DNA from: Enterovirga rhinocerotis | GTDB taxonomy: Bacteria; Pseudomonadota; Alphaproteobacteria; Rhizobiales; Beijerinckiaceae | Assembly: GCF_004363955.1 (NCBI RefSeq) | Contig: NZ_SNZR01000011.1 | Location: 1,674,001 to 1,738,000 of the forward strand | Reading direction: 5' to 3' | Length of the DNA stretch: 64,000 bases | Shown here: one piece after another, positions 10,814-20,853 of the stretch | How the letters are laid out: the number at the start of each line of letters is the position of its first letter | How positions within the stretch are numbered: the stretch's first letter is position 1 | Notes under the pieces: model-generated | The model's input: the letters and a program-made list of their open reading frames with translations, nothing else | What the model was told of the DNA's origin: nothing | Database searches by the model: none | Program-made: the position numbers and the translations under genes

Positions 10814-12777
10814 ACTTCATCAGCCCCATCGCGACCGATCTTCATCCCGCCGACGCCTCGCTCGACGCGTCCATCGCTCGGGCGACCGACGCCCTGCTCA
10901 CGGCCCGGAAGAGCGACGGTCATTGGTGCTTCGAACTTGAGGCCGACGCGACCATTCCGGCCGAATACGTCCTCCTCGGTCATTTTCTCGGCGAGGAGCC
11001 CAATCTCGACCTCGAGGCGAAGATCGGCCGCTATCTGCGCCGTATCCAGGGCGAGCATGGCGGCTGGCCGCTCTTTCATGGCGGCGCCTTCAACATCTCG
11101 GCGACGGTGAAGGCCTATTACGCGCTGAAGATGATCGGGGACGATCCCGACGCCCCTCATATGGTGCGGGCCCGCGAGGCGACGCTCGCCTATGGCGGAG
11201 CCGAGCGCGCGAACGTCTTCACGAAGATCCAGCTCGCCTTGTTCGGCCAGATCTCCTGGCGCGCGATCCCCTCGATGCCCGTCGAGATGATCCTCCTGCC
11301 GCGCTGGTTCCCGATCCACCTGTCGAAGATGTCCTACTGGGCGCGGACCGTGCTCGCGCCTCTCCTGGTGCTGATGGCGCTGAAGCCGCAGGGCGCCAAT
11401 CCGCGCGGCATCGGCGTGTCGGAGCTGTTCCTGCCGAAGGGCGCGCCGCGGCCGCCGAAGGAGAAGAGCCACGTGAAGCCCGGCTGGGCCGCCTTCTTCG
11501 GCGGCCTCGACGTCGTTCTGAAGGGCGTCGACCGGGCTTGGCCGAAAGGGACGCGCGAGCGGGCCATCGCCAAGGTCGTCGACTTCACCAAGGAGCGTCT
11601 GAACGGCGAGGACGGCCTCGGCGCGATCTATCCGGCCATGGCGAATGCCGTGATGATGTTCCACACGCTCGGCTACAAGCCCGACCACCCCGATTACGCG
11701 ATCGCGCGGCTCGCCCTCGCCAAGCTCGTCGTCGAGAAGGACGACGAGGCTTATTGCCAGCCATGCGTCTCGCCGATCTGGGATACGGGTCTTGCCGCCC
11801 ATGCCATGATCGAGACGGGCGATCCGCGTGCCGAGGCCGCCGCTGCAGAAGCCCTGCGCTGGCTGAAGCCGCACCAGATCCTCGATGTCGAGGGAGATTG
11901 GGCGGAAGCCCGGCCGGGGCTCCGGCCAGGCGGCTGGGCCTTCCAATACGGCAACGACCATTATCCCGACACCGACGACACCGCCGTCGTCGCGATGGCC
12001 ATGGACAGGCTGAAGCCCAAGCTGGCCGACGGCGCGACCTTCGACGAGCCCATCAAGCGCGCTCTCGAATGGACCGAAGGCATGCAGAGCACGAACGGCG
12101 GCTGGGGCGCCTTCGATGCCGACAACACCTACCACTACCTCAACAACATCCCCTTCGCCGACCATGGTGCCCTGCTCGACCCGCCAACGGTCGACGTGTC
12201 GGCGCGCTGCATCGGCTTTCTCGCCCAGATGGGCGAGCCGAAGGATTCGCCGCGCATGCAGGCCGCGATCCGCTACGTCGAAGCGGAGCAGATGGCCGAT
12301 GGAAGCTGGTTCGGGCGGTGGGGCGTGAACTACGTCTACGGCACCTGGTCCGCCCTCTGCGCGCTGAATGCCGCCGGCGTCGAGCCGACTGCGCCGAGCG
12401 TGCGCAAGGGCGTCGCCTGGCTCCTGTCCGTCCAGAACCCCGACGGTGGCTGGGGCGAGGATGCCGACAGCTACAAGCTCGACTATTCCGGCTACGAGCC
12501 GGCCCCGTCCACCGCATCGCAGACGGCCTGGGCCCTCCTCGGCCTGATGGCGGCAGGAGAGACGGACAACCCGGCCGTCGCGCGAGGCATCGCCTATCTC
12601 GTCGCACACCAGGAAGAAGACGGGCTCTGGGGGCAGGAACACTATACCGGCGGCGGCTTCCCCCGTGTCTTCTACCTGCGCTACCATGGCTATCCGAAGT
12701 ATTTTCCGCTCTGGGCCATGGCGCGCTACCGCAATCTCAAGGCCTCCAACGTCAAGCGCGTGGCCTGGGGCGTATAA
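10810..12777 (+). CDS. shc: squalene-hopene cyclase
   Basis: Cyclises squalene to hopene and hopanol at the inner membrane (also called hpnF). 655 residues from a GTG start that overlaps hpnE. The catalytic acid motif is DTDD at residues 387-390 (YPDTDDTAVVAMA). Several QW repeats are visible, for example QSTNGGWGAFD, QMADGSWFGRWG, QNPDGGWGE and QEEDGLWGQ. It closes the tightly overlapping hpnA-C-D-E-shc run. Confidence 0.97.
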   Translation: MNFISPIATDLHPADASLDASIARATDALLTARKSDGHWCFELEADATIPAEYVLLGHFLGEEPNLDLEAKIGRYLRRIQGEHGGWPLFHGGAFNISATVKAYYALKMIGDDPDAPHMVRAREATLAYGGAERANVFTKIQLALFGQISWRAIPSMPVEMILLPRWFPIHLSKMSYWARTVLAPLLVLMALKPQGANPRGIGVSELFLPKGAPRPPKEKSHVKPGWAAFFGGLDVVLKGVDRAWPKGTRERAIAKVVDFTKERLNGEDGLGAIYPAMANAVMMFHTLGYKPDHPDYAIARLALAKLVVEKDDEAYCQPCVSPIWDTGLAAHAMIETGDPRAEAAAAEALRWLKPHQILDVEGDWAEARPGLRPGGWAFQYGNDHYPDTDDTAVVAMAMDRLKPKLADGATFDEPIKRALEWTEGMQSTNGGWGAFDADNTYHYLNNIPFADHGALLDPPTVDVSARCIGFLAQMGEPKDSPRMQAAIRYVEAEQMADGSWFGRWGVNYVYGTWSALCALNAAGVEPTAPSVRKGVAWLLSVQNPDGGWGEDADSYKLDYSGYEPAPSTASQTAWALLGLMAAGETDNPAVARGIAYLVAHQEEDGLWGQEHYTGGGFPRVFYLRYHGYPKYFPLWAMARYRNLKASNVKRVAWGV

Positions 12778-12796
12778 GACGGAGGACGAAGACGTG

Positions 12797-13129
12797 ATGC
12801 GGCGCTTGATCCAGGCTTCCGCCGCTCTCGCCGTCGTGATGTCGATGGCGGGCGCGGCCTCAGCGCGCGAGCCGTCCGGCCCCGGCCGGCCGTGCGGGGG
12901 CGTCGCCGGCTTCCGCTGCGCGCCGGGCCTGACCTGTCAGCTCGAAAGCCGTCGCGGCACCGACCGGATGGGGGTCTGCGTGCGGCCGCGCGACGATCGG
13001 GTCATGTGCCCCATGATCTTCCGCCCGGTCTGCGGCCGGGACGGCCGCACCTATTCGAACGACTGCATGATGCGGGCGGCGGGCGTCAGGCTGCGCCACC
13101 AGGGCGCCTGTCGCGGCCGGTCGCGCTAG
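12797..13129 (+). CDS. secreted Kazal-type protease inhibitor domain protein
   Basis: 110 residues with a signal peptide ending near residue 23 (AGAASA). The mature part has an IGFBP/follistatin-like cysteine motif (GRPCGGVAGFRCAPGLTC), then a Kazal domain with CPMIFRPVCGRDGRTY, YSNDCMM and a final C. Kazal domains inhibit serine proteases in other organisms; here the predicted place is the periplasm or outside. It lies 19 bp after shc and 13 bp before hpnG on the same strand, so it is probably co-transcribed. Its target is unknown and a link to hopanoids is only positional. Confidence 0.85.
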   Translation: MRRLIQASAALAVVMSMAGAASAREPSGPGRPCGGVAGFRCAPGLTCQLESRRGTDRMGVCVRPRDDRVMCPMIFRPVCGRDGRTYSNDCMMRAAGVRLRHQGACRGRSR

Positions 13130-13142
13130 CCACCCCGCGCCG

Positions 13143-13799
13143 ATGACGCTTCTGATCGTCTGCGGGCTGAGCCGGGAAGCGGATGCGGTGCCGGGATCGG
13201 GCTTCGCGCGCCTCGTCAGCGGCGGCAGGCGGTCCCGACTGGAACTGCACCTGAGCCGGACCGATCCGACGTCGATGTCCGGCGTCGTCAGCTTCGGCCT
13301 CGCCGGCGGATTGGAGCCGGGCCTCGGGGCCGGCGATATCGTGATCGCGGACGAGGTGCGCAGCGAGGACCGGTCCTACCCCTGCTCGGTTTCTCTCGTC
13401 GCGGATTGGATCCGGCGTGCGGAGACGGCCGGCATTCCCCTCGCAAGCGGCCGGGCGATGCTCGGCGTCGATGCGCCTGTCGCGTCGGCGGCTGAGAAGG
13501 CCGCGCTGCGCGCGCGAACCGGTGCGGCAGCTCTCGACATGGAATCGCATATCGTTGCGGACTGGGCCACGCGGCATGCCCTGCCCTTCGGCGTCCTGCG
13601 CGTGATCTCGGATGCCGCCGACGGAACGATCCCACCCGCTGCAATCGCCGCCATGCGCGAGGATGGCGGGATCGACGTTGCAGCGGTGATGCGCAGCCTC
13701 GTCCGCAATCCCGGGCAGATCCCCGCGCTCATCCGCACCGCGCGCGACGGCGCGGCGGCATTCCGGATGCTGCGCCGGGCGGCGTCGCTGCTGGCCTGA
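13143..13799 (+). CDS. hpnG: hopanoid-associated phosphorylase/nucleosidase HpnG
   Basis: Releases adenine from adenosylhopane to give ribosylhopane or its phosphate. 218 residues of the PNP/UDP phosphorylase fold, with VSFGLAGGLEPGLGAGDIV near residue 55 and the conserved ALDMESHIVADWA motif. It follows the Kazal gene closely and converges on hpnH, which performs the preceding step. Confidence 0.93.
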   Translation: MTLLIVCGLSREADAVPGSGFARLVSGGRRSRLELHLSRTDPTSMSGVVSFGLAGGLEPGLGAGDIVIADEVRSEDRSYPCSVSLVADWIRRAETAGIPLASGRAMLGVDAPVASAAEKAALRARTGAAALDMESHIVADWATRHALPFGVLRVISDAADGTIPPAAIAAMREDGGIDVAAVMRSLVRNPGQIPALIRTARDGAAAFRMLRRAASLLA

Positions 13800-13826
13800 C
13801 GCCGCTGCGACGCGGCGCAGGGTCCG

Positions 13827-15014
13827 TCAGGCCGCGTTGGCGGTCTTCTTGGCCTCGTCGGCCTTGCGCGCCTTCTCGGCGTTGATCTCCGACAGCTTCT
13901 GCTGCACGTTCCGCGAGAAGACGTATTCGGCCGGGCGCTGCTTGGAGATGTCGATCTCCTCGGCGAAGGCGCCCTCCGTCTTGATCCCGAAGAGCGACAC
14001 TTTCGCGGCCTCCCACGGGCGCTTGAAGACATCGGTCACTGCCGTCGCCTCGAAGCCCGAATGGACCATGCAGTCGGCGCATTTCTCATAGTTGCCGACG
14101 CCGTAATTGTCCCAGTTCGTGTCTTCCATCAGCTCCTTGAAGGTCTTCGCGTAGCCTTCGCCGAGGAGGTAGCACGGCTTCTGCCAGCCGAAGACCGTGC
14201 GCGTCGGGTTGCCCCAGGGCGTGCACTTGTAGGTCTGGTTGCCGGCCAGGAAGTCGAGGAACATGGTGGACTGGTTGAAGGCCCAGCGCGCACCGCCCCG
14301 CTTGCCCTTGGAGCCGCGACCGATATGGCCGCGCCGGAAGACGCCCCGGAACAGCTCCTTGGTCGTGCGGCGATTGAGGAAGTGCTTCTGGTCGGGCGCG
14401 CGCTCGTAGGCGTAGCCCGGCGAGACGGTGATGCCGTCGACGCCCAGTTCCGTGACCTTGTCGAAGAAGTTCGCGACTTTCTCGGCATCCGCGTCGTTGA
14501 AGAAGGTGCAGTTGATGGTGACGCGGAAGCCCTTCTCCTTGGCGAGCTTCAAGGCCGATACCGCCTTGTCGTAGACGCCTTTCCGGCAGACCGACTTGTC
14601 GTGCATCTCCTCGTCGCCATCGAGGTGGATCGACCAGGTGAAGTAGGGCGAGGGCTTGTAGTCGTCGATCTTCTTCTCGAGCAGCAGCGCGTTGGTGCAG
14701 ACGATCGCGTATTTCTTGCGCGCGATGATGCCCTCGACGATCTTCGGCAGGTCCTTGTGGATCAGCGGCTCGCCGCCCGCCATCACGATGACGGGCGCAC
14801 CGCATTCGTCCACGGCACCCAGCGCGTCCTCGACCGAGATGCGCCGGTTCAGGATCTCGTCCGGATAGTCGATCTTGCCGCAACCCGCGCAGGCGAGGTT
14901 GCAGCGGAAGAGCGGCTCCAGCATCAGCACGAGCGGGTAGCGTTTTCGCCCCATCAGGTGCTGCTTGACCACGTAGCCGCCGACGTCGATGACCTGACGG
15001 AGAGGAATTCCCAC
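13827..15014 (-). CDS. hpnH: adenosyl-hopene transferase HpnH (radical SAM)
   Basis: Adds the 5'-deoxyadenosyl group to the hopene skeleton to form the C35 side chain. 395 residues. The radical SAM cysteines are C38, C42 and C45 in FRCNLACAGCGKIDYP, and the GGEP motif (VMAGGEPLIHKDLP) binds SAM. It is encoded 20 bp after ispH on the same strand and converges with hpnG across a 27-bp spacer. Length and motifs match the family. Confidence 0.96.
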   Translation of the reverse strand: MGIPLRQVIDVGGYVVKQHLMGRKRYPLVLMLEPLFRCNLACAGCGKIDYPDEILNRRISVEDALGAVDECGAPVIVMAGGEPLIHKDLPKIVEGIIARKKYAIVCTNALLLEKKIDDYKPSPYFTWSIHLDGDEEMHDKSVCRKGVYDKAVSALKLAKEKGFRVTINCTFFNDADAEKVANFFDKVTELGVDGITVSPGYAYERAPDQKHFLNRRTTKELFRGVFRRGHIGRGSKGKRGGARWAFNQSTMFLDFLAGNQTYKCTPWGNPTRTVFGWQKPCYLLGEGYAKTFKELMEDTNWDNYGVGNYEKCADCMVHSGFEATAVTDVFKRPWEAAKVSLFGIKTEGAFAEEIDISKQRPAEYVFSRNVQQKLSEINAEKARKADEAKKTANAA

Positions 15015-15034
15015 GTTCGGTTCTCTCTTGCTTC

Positions 15035-15994
15035 CTAAGCCGCGTTCTGAGCAGCGGGCCCGGCCGGCTGCTGCGCGCGCAGGGCGAAGGGCAGGTTGAA
15101 GGTGATGTTCTCTTCGGTCCCGTCCAGAAGCTGGACCTCGACCGGCTCGATCTTGCGCAGCGCATCGATGACGCTGTCCACGAGCACCTCCGGCGCCGAG
15201 GCGCCGGCGGTCAGCCCGACGGTCTTCGCACCCACGAGCCAGGCCGGATCGACCTCGCTGCCGTCATTGACGAGATAGGACGGGATGCCCGCCTCCTCGC
15301 CGACGTCGCGCAGGCGATTGGAGTTCGAGGAATTGCTTGCGCCGACGACGAGCAGGACGTCCACCATGCCGGTCAATTGCCGGACCGCCGCCTGACGGTT
15401 CTGCGTCGCGTAGCAGATGTCCTTGGTGTCCGGCCCGACCACGTCGCTGAAGCGGGCCTTCAAGGCCTCGATGATGTGCTTCGTGTCGTCGACCGAGAGG
15501 GTCGTCTGGGTGATGTAGGCGATCGGCGCATCGAGGGCCAAGGGCAATGTCGGCACGTCGTCGATCGTCTGCACGAGATGGACCGGGCCATCGACCTGCC
15601 CGAGCGTGCCGACGACCTCCGGATGCCCGGCATGGCCGACGAGGACCAGCGTCCTGCCCTGGGTGACGTAGCGACGGCCCTGGTTATGGACCTTCGTCAC
15701 CAGCGGGCAGGTCGCGTCGAGCACCGGAAGATCGCGCAGCTTCGCGTCGGTCTGGACAGACTTCGCGACGCCATGCGCCGAGAAGACCGTGACCGCGCCG
15801 GCCGGCACCTCGTCCAGTTCCTTGACGAAGATCGCCCCCTTGGCCTTCAGGCTTTCGACGACGTGCTTGTTATGGACGATCTCGTGGCGCACGTAGATTG
15901 GCGCGCCATACTTCTCCAGCGCCTTCTCGACGATGTCGATGGCGCGGACCACCCCGGCACAGAACCCTCGCGGCTGCGCGAGTACAACCTTCAT
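15035..15994 (-). CDS. ispH: 4-hydroxy-3-methylbut-2-enyl diphosphate reductase
   Basis: Last enzyme of the MEP pathway, an iron-sulfur protein producing IPP and DMAPP. 319 residues from the ATG at 15994 ([20 protein letters not shown]); the first cluster cysteine is C12, the others lie in [11 protein letters not shown] and [11 protein letters not shown] much longer in-frame extension upstream is not conserved. It sits between hpnK and hpnH, so terminal isoprenoid supply is encoded with hopanoid side-chain synthesis. Confidence 0.96.
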   Translation of the reverse strand: MKVVLAQPRGFCAGVVRAIDIVEKALEKYGAPIYVRHEIVHNKHVVESLKAKGAIFVKELDEVPAGAVTVFSAHGVAKSVQTDAKLRDLPVLDATCPLVTKVHNQGRRYVTQGRTLVLVGHAGHPEVVGTLGQVDGPVHLVQTIDDVPTLPLALDAPIAYITQTTLSVDDTKHIIEALKARFSDVVGPDTKDICYATQNRQAAVRQLTGMVDVLLVVGASNSSNSNRLRDVGEEAGIPSYLVNDGSEVDPAWLVGAKTVGLTAGASAPEVLVDSVIDALRKIEPVEVQLLDGTEENITFNLPFALRAQQPAGPAAQNAA

Positions 15995-16152
15995 CGTGTC
16001 GTCCTTGACTGGCGGGATCGGAGGATTCGAGGGACGGCTCTGCCCATGCTGCTCCGCATTATGCACCGGATCGGCGGCAGCGTCGAGGATTGCCGAGACA
16101 GGGCAGGCATCTCGCCGGGGCCGGCGTGCGGTGGTGCACGCGGGCTCCGGGT

Positions 16153-16983
16153 CTAGCGCGCCCGGGAAGCGGCGGCGCGGCAATCCTCCGCGAGCAGCGC
16201 CGCGAGTTCCTCCGCATAGAGGTAGCCGGGAGCGGCACCATCGAACCCCGCAGCCGTCGCGGGATGGGTGTAGATCTCGGTGTCGCCCGGCGGCAGCGCC
16301 CGCAGCAGCCCGGACATCCGATTCGTCGTCATCGCACCCGACCAGGCGAGGCCGAAGACCTGATCGGCCGTGCTCAGCCCCGCGCGGCGCACGCGCCGCT
16401 TGAGAAGATGCGCGTAGGGCCCGGCGAGCCGCGCCTCGAGGCCGGGCGCAACCGGCTCGACCTCCCGCAGCGCGCGGACGGGTTCGACCGGCACCCGCAG
16501 CCTCGTCATGCCGTAGCGGGGCCCGATCTCGAGCAGCAGCCCCGCGATGGTCGGATGCAGATGGAAATGCTTGTGCGCATCGACGTGGTGCAACGGCAAT
16601 CCGGTCGCCGCGAAGGCACGGAACTGGGCCTCGATCTCCGCCGCGACCTGCCGCCTCACGGCCGGCCGGAAGAAGATCGCCGCACCGTAGCGCGCGAGGT
16701 CCGTGCGCAGCCTGCCGTTCCGCCCGAGCAGGTCCGGGATCGCGTTCGCCGGCAGAACCGCCCTGCCCTCCACCAGCGTCAGGTGGAGGCCGACACCGAG
16801 ACCGGGCAGTCGCCGTGCCCGCGCGACGGCGTCCGCTGCATGGGGCTCGGCGACCATGAGGCTCGCGGCCGTCAGGATGCCCTCGCGGTGCGCGCGCTCG
16901 ACCGCCGCGTTCACCTCCGGCGCGAGGCCGAAATCGTCTGCGGTGACGGTCAGGCGGCGGAGCGCCGCCAGCGGTGGCGTCAT
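16153..16983 (-). CDS. hpnK: hopanoid biosynthesis deacetylase HpnK (YdjC family)
   Basis: YdjC-like carbohydrate deacetylase of 276 residues, proposed to remove the acetyl group from N-acetylglucosaminyl bacteriohopanetetrol. The N-terminal [15 protein letters not shown] carries the metal-binding aspartates, and [13 protein letters not shown] the metal-binding histidines. ATG at 16983 overlaps the stop of the upstream cyclase by 4 bp, implying translational coupling with it. Confidence 0.92.
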   Translation of the reverse strand: MTPPLAALRRLTVTADDFGLAPEVNAAVERAHREGILTAASLMVAEPHAADAVARARRLPGLGVGLHLTLVEGRAVLPANAIPDLLGRNGRLRTDLARYGAAIFFRPAVRRQVAAEIEAQFRAFAATGLPLHHVDAHKHFHLHPTIAGLLLEIGPRYGMTRLRVPVEPVRALREVEPVAPGLEARLAGPYAHLLKRRVRRAGLSTADQVFGLAWSGAMTTNRMSGLLRALPPGDTEIYTHPATAAGFDGAAPGYLYAEELAALLAEDCRAAASRAR

Positions 16984-18305
16984 GTGGCGGGCGCCCCGGC
17001 ATCGACGGCCAGCGGAGCCAGGATCGCGATCGACCGACCGACGCCCCGAAGCGGCTCTGTCGAGACCTCGCGCCAATGCGCCCGATCCTCGCCCGCGGCA
17101 TCGATCACGTCGCTGGATGCGAGGATGGACTCGCCGAAGGTCTTGGTCGCGCTTTCCAGCCGGGAGGCGACGTTGACCGGCTCGCCGAGAACGGTGAATT
17201 CCAGCCGGTCGTCGTCGCCGACGACGCCGCAGAACACCTCCCCGCAATGGACGCCGATCCCGACCCGCACCGGCGGATCGAAGCCGCGCTTGGCGTTCCA
17301 GCGCTCGACGAGGTCCGCGAGGGTCAGCGCGCAGGCGAGCGCCCTCGCCGCGTCGTCCTCGCCCGGACGCGGCACGCCGAACACGACGAAAGCCCCGTCG
17401 CCGACGAACTTGTCGATGATCCCCCCATGTTGCGCGGCGGCGCGCGCGACACGGCGCCGGAAAGCCGTGATGAACCGAGCCAGCGCCGCGGGATCCATCG
17501 CGCCGCTCAACGCGGTCGAGCCGCGGATATCGACGAAGAGCAGCGCCACCGGCATCCGCTGTCCGGCCCTGAGCTCCTCGAACGAACCCTCGGAGAGGAC
17601 GGGCGCGAGTTCCTGAGGCAGGTAGCGGGTGAGATTGAGCCGCAGTGCCATCTGGTGGACGGCATGCCCCAGAAGGCGTTGCCCCTGATAGGCGGCGAGG
17701 ACGAGGACGAGCCCGCTCGCGACCAGCATCGCCATCCGGACCTCGTTCGGATTCTGCCCGAGAGACGACAGAAGCGGGAGGACCGCCTGCACCCGGTCGT
17801 CCCCTTTGACGTAACCCGCGGCAAGAGAGATGGCCGGAATACCGACGAGATAAATTGCGGTCGCGACGATCTGCAGCCCCGGCCGAAGGTAGATCGCGTT
17901 CGCCGCGAGCGCGATCGGCACGACCCAAATCACCGGGAAGAGGAAGGTCATGTTTCCCGGTATGCCGGTCGTCAAATGATTGTAGGCGAGGTTGCCGAGG
18001 ATGAGGGTCGCGTCGGTCACGACCGTGACATAAGGCAAGACGAGGGTGCCGATATCCTTGCGCGCCAGGACGTGAACCATCAGTCCGATCAGACTGAAGA
18101 CGATGACGAAGATCTTCCCGGCCTCGACTTGACGCTGGACTGCGATCTCGTCGGGCTGAAGATCCGAGCCGGCCGCTGCAATGACGACATAGAGAAGGAT
18201 GCCGAGCACCGCCCGCACGAGTCCGGCTCCCTGGAGCGCCCGTCGATGCGCCTCCCGGAACATCCCGTCGGAGCGTGCGCCTGTGTCGGGGAGAGGCGAA
18301 GCCAT
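16980..18305 (-). CDS. membrane-anchored class III adenylate/guanylate cyclase
   Basis: 441 residues. The N-terminal half (about residues 28-215) has some six hydrophobic segments, then a linker helix ([17 protein letters not shown]), then a class III cyclase domain. Metal-binding aspartates are D259 ([12 protein letters not shown]) and D303 ([13 protein letters not shown]); K299 is the adenine-specifying type of residue, so cAMP is the more likely product. [12 protein letters not shown] is the distal motif. ATG at 18305 follows an AGGA; the gene overlaps hpnK by 4 bp and lies 85 bp after the SPFH gene. A cyclase inside an hpn cluster is unexpected. Confidence 0.9.
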   Translation of the reverse strand: MASPLPDTGARSDGMFREAHRRALQGAGLVRAVLGILLYVVIAAAGSDLQPDEIAVQRQVEAGKIFVIVFSLIGLMVHVLARKDIGTLVLPYVTVVTDATLILGNLAYNHLTTGIPGNMTFLFPVIWVVPIALAANAIYLRPGLQIVATAIYLVGIPAISLAAGYVKGDDRVQAVLPLLSSLGQNPNEVRMAMLVASGLVLVLAAYQGQRLLGHAVHQMALRLNLTRYLPQELAPVLSEGSFEELRAGQRMPVALLFVDIRGSTALSGAMDPAALARFITAFRRRVARAAAQHGGIIDKFVGDGAFVVFGVPRPGEDDAARALACALTLADLVERWNAKRGFDPPVRVGIGVHCGEVFCGVVGDDDRLEFTVLGEPVNVASRLESATKTFGESILASSDVIDAAGEDRAHWREVSTEPLRGVGRSIAILAPLAVDAGAPAT

Positions 18306-18390
18306 GATGTCTCTATCCTGCGGCAGCCTCGTGCGAGACCGCAATCGTCGGCGATGTTCGTGAAGCTGCGTGCGATCCGATCCGCGTGCT

Positions 18391-19149
18391 TCAGCGCACC
18401 TCGTCCTCACCGACGGACGTTGCCGCCAAGGCGTCCCGCCCCAACACCAGCGTGGCGCCCTTGCCGCCGGGAGTGGAGAGAGCCTGAAGGAGACGCAGGT
18501 TCATCAGCTCCGGATTTCCCTTCAGCATCCGGGCCGCATTCGCCAGCGAGCGCAGGGATGCCTGTTCGCCGCGCGCCCGCTCGAGCGCAGCCTGACCTTC
18601 GAGGCGCGCCCGCTCGACCTCCGCGTAGAGCCGGCGCAGTTCCGGCGGCAGCGTCACGGCGGTGACGACGACCTGCTTGACGGTGCAGCCGCAGATCGGC
18701 TGCCCGAGCCCGGCGAGGATGGTCGCACCGAGACTGGCGCGTTCGCCGAGGACCGATTCCACGCTGCGCCCGGCGGCCATCTGGACGACGGCATCCGACA
18801 CGGCGAGGCGGAGCATGTCCTGGTAGCGGCCCTCATGCGCGATGCGCGCGTCCGCGACCTCGAAGACGATCGTCGCTGAGAGCCGATACGACAGGCGCTC
18901 CGCGCTCGTGACCTCGATCTGATGGATCGTCTCCGGGATCGGGAATCGCCGCAGCTTCACGACGAGACGTTCGCTGAAACCGAGCGTGTTGTAGCGGCCC
19001 GGCGGCAGCGCCTCGACGAAGCGTCCGTCGACGTAGAGCAGCCCGAGTTCCCAGGCATGGACCGTCATGCGGCCCTGCTTCTGCTGGCGCACCCGGAACG
19101 CGATCGCGAAGCCGACCGCGGCAAGGATGGCGAGAAAGACGATCTCCAC
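18391..19149 (-). CDS. SPFH/band 7 (stomatin-like) membrane protein
   Basis: 252 residues from the GTG at 19149, which has GAGGA 8 nt upstream; a longer ATG extension to 19317 lacks this. One N-terminal membrane segment (EIVFLAILAAVGFAIAF) is followed by the SPFH fold: a proline-rich pedestal (VEALPPGRYNTLGF), a beta-rich region, and a charged coiled helix (LRRLYAEVERARLEGQAALE). SPFH proteins oligomerise in ordered membrane domains and can carry partner proteases or receptors. No NfeD or protease partner is visible. Placement between hpnJ and a membrane cyclase suggests, but does not prove, a role in hopanoid-rich membrane areas. Confidence 0.88.
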   Translation of the reverse strand: MEIVFLAILAAVGFAIAFRVRQQKQGRMTVHAWELGLLYVDGRFVEALPPGRYNTLGFSERLVVKLRRFPIPETIHQIEVTSAERLSYRLSATIVFEVADARIAHEGRYQDMLRLAVSDAVVQMAAGRSVESVLGERASLGATILAGLGQPICGCTVKQVVVTAVTLPPELRRLYAEVERARLEGQAALERARGEQASLRSLANAARMLKGNPELMNLRLLQALSTPGGKGATLVLGRDALAATSVGEDEVR

Positions 19150-19425
19150 GTCGCGTCCTCGTGATTGATCCCTCCGGCGCCGCAGGAGACCGGGCGGGAG
19201 CCCGAAGCTCGCATGGCCCGATCCCGGCTGCCCGAAGGCCGGCGCCGGAGGGGTGCAAAGGCTGTTACGGAACAGCTTGGAGAGACGACGCCCTATGCCC
19301 GCTGACCGCGCCCGCAAGGGGCGTCGCGCGATCGGCCGCGCCTCGGTCGCATCTGTAGCACGGCCGAAAGGCGGACTGTCGAGATGAGACCGACGTCCCG
19401 CCCGCCGCCGCGCTATCGCGAGGCC

Positions 19426-20853
19426 TCAGGCAGCCTGACGGCGCTCCTTGAGAAAGCGGAAGAACTCGACGCCCTCGCGCAGGCGCCGCTTCATCATGTC
19501 GGGCTGCGTGACCATCTCGCCGACGATCGAGGCGATCTTCGGGATGCGGAAATAGAACTTCCGGTAAAAATCCTCGACCGAGTTGAAGATCTCGGTGTGG
19601 CTGAGGTGGTCGTAATGCAGCGGCGCGATCTGGATGCCGTTGTCGTTGATCAGCTCTGCGTTCCTCGCGTCGAGCCAGCCGTTCTCCAGCGCCTGCTTGT
19701 AGAGGAAGGTGCCGGGATAGGGTGCGGCGAGCGAGACCTGGATCGTGTGCGGGTTGATCCGCGTCGCGAACTTGATCGTCTCGGCGATCGTCTCCTTGGT
19801 CTCGCCGGGCAGGCCGAGGATGAAGGTGCCGTGGATGATGATGCCGAGTTCGTGGCAATCCTTCGTGAACTTCTCGGCGACCTCGACCCGCATGCCCTTC
19901 TTGATGTTGTGCAGGATCTGCTGGTTGCCGCTCTCGTAGCCGACGAGGAGGAGACGCAGGCCGTTGTCCTTGAGCACCTTCAGCGTCTCGCGCGGAACGT
20001 TCGCCTTCGCGTTGCAGGACCAGGTGACGCCGAGCTTGCCGAGTTCCTTCGCGATCGCCTCCGCACGCGGCAGGTCGTCCGTGAAGGTGTCGTCGTCGAA
20101 CATCAGCTCCTTCATCTGCGGGAAGGCCTTGAGGATGTACTTCACCTCCTCGATGACGTGCCCGACCGAGCGCGTGCGGTAGCGGTGGCCGCCCACCGTC
20201 TGCGGCCAGAGGCAGAAGGTGCAACGGCTCTTGCAGCCCCGTCCCGTATAGAGGGAGATATAGGGGTGCTTCAGGTAGCCGATGAAGTAGTTCTCCATCA
20301 CGAGGTCGCGCTTGTAGACCGGCGTCACGAAGGGCAGCGCGTCCATGTCGTGCATGATCGCGCGATCCTCGTTGTGCACGATCACGCCCTGGCCGTTGCG
20401 AAACGAGAGGCCGGGGATCGAGGCCCAGTCCTTGCCGTCGGCGACGTCCTTGATCGTGAAGTCGAATTCGTTGCGGGCCACGAAATCGACGACCGGCGCG
20501 TCCTTGAGGCTCTCGTCCGACTGGACGGCCACCTTCGCCCCGATCAGCCCGACCTTGAGGTTCGGGTTCGCCGCCTTCATGGCCTCGATCACCTTCACGT
20601 CGCTGCCGAAGGACGGCGTCGAGGTGTGGAGCACGGCGAGGTCGTAATCCTTCGCCTGCCCGACCACGTCCGAGACGCCCGTCCGGTGCGGAGGCGCGTC
20701 GATCAGCTTCGAGTTCTCGACCAGGGCAGCCGGCTGTGCGAGCCAGGTCGGATACCAGAAGGACTGGATTTCGCGCCGCGCCTGGTAGCGCGACCCGGCA
20801 CCGCCGTCGAACCCCTCGAAGGAGGGTGCCTGGAGAAACAGCGTCCGCATCAT
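19426..20853 (-). CDS. hpnJ: hopanoid biosynthesis radical SAM protein HpnJ
   Basis: 475-residue radical SAM enzyme needed to convert glucosaminyl bacteriohopanetetrol to its cyclitol ether. It begins MMRTLFLQAPSFEGFDGG and has a B12-binding-like N-terminal region. The iron-sulfur motif is YTGRGCKSRCTFCLWPQT. The ATG at 20853 overlaps the hpnI stop by 4 bp; a second ATG follows immediately at 20850. It is the third gene of the coupled hpnL-hpnI-hpnJ unit. Confidence 0.95.
   Translation of the reverse strand: MMRTLFLQAPSFEGFDGGAGSRYQARREIQSFWYPTWLAQPAALVENSKLIDAPPHRTGVSDVVGQAKDYDLAVLHTSTPSFGSDVKVIEAMKAANPNLKVGLIGAKVAVQSDESLKDAPVVDFVARNEFDFTIKDVADGKDWASIPGLSFRNGQGVIVHNEDRAIMHDMDALPFVTPVYKRDLVMENYFIGYLKHPYISLYTGRGCKSRCTFCLWPQTVGGHRYRTRSVGHVIEEVKYILKAFPQMKELMFDDDTFTDDLPRAEAIAKELGKLGVTWSCNAKANVPRETLKVLKDNGLRLLLVGYESGNQQILHNIKKGMRVEVAEKFTKDCHELGIIIHGTFILGLPGETKETIAETIKFATRINPHTIQVSLAAPYPGTFLYKQALENGWLDARNAELINDNGIQIAPLHYDHLSHTEIFNSVEDFYRKFYFRIPKIASIVGEMVTQPDMMKRRLREGVEFFRFLKERRQAA

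Noticed and set aside
15035-17101. A 688-residue open frame fusing upstream sequence to IspH
   Set aside because: The first 368 residues are arginine/alanine-rich shadow sequence antisense to hpnK and the cyclase; IspH begins at 15994 with its conserved N-terminus.
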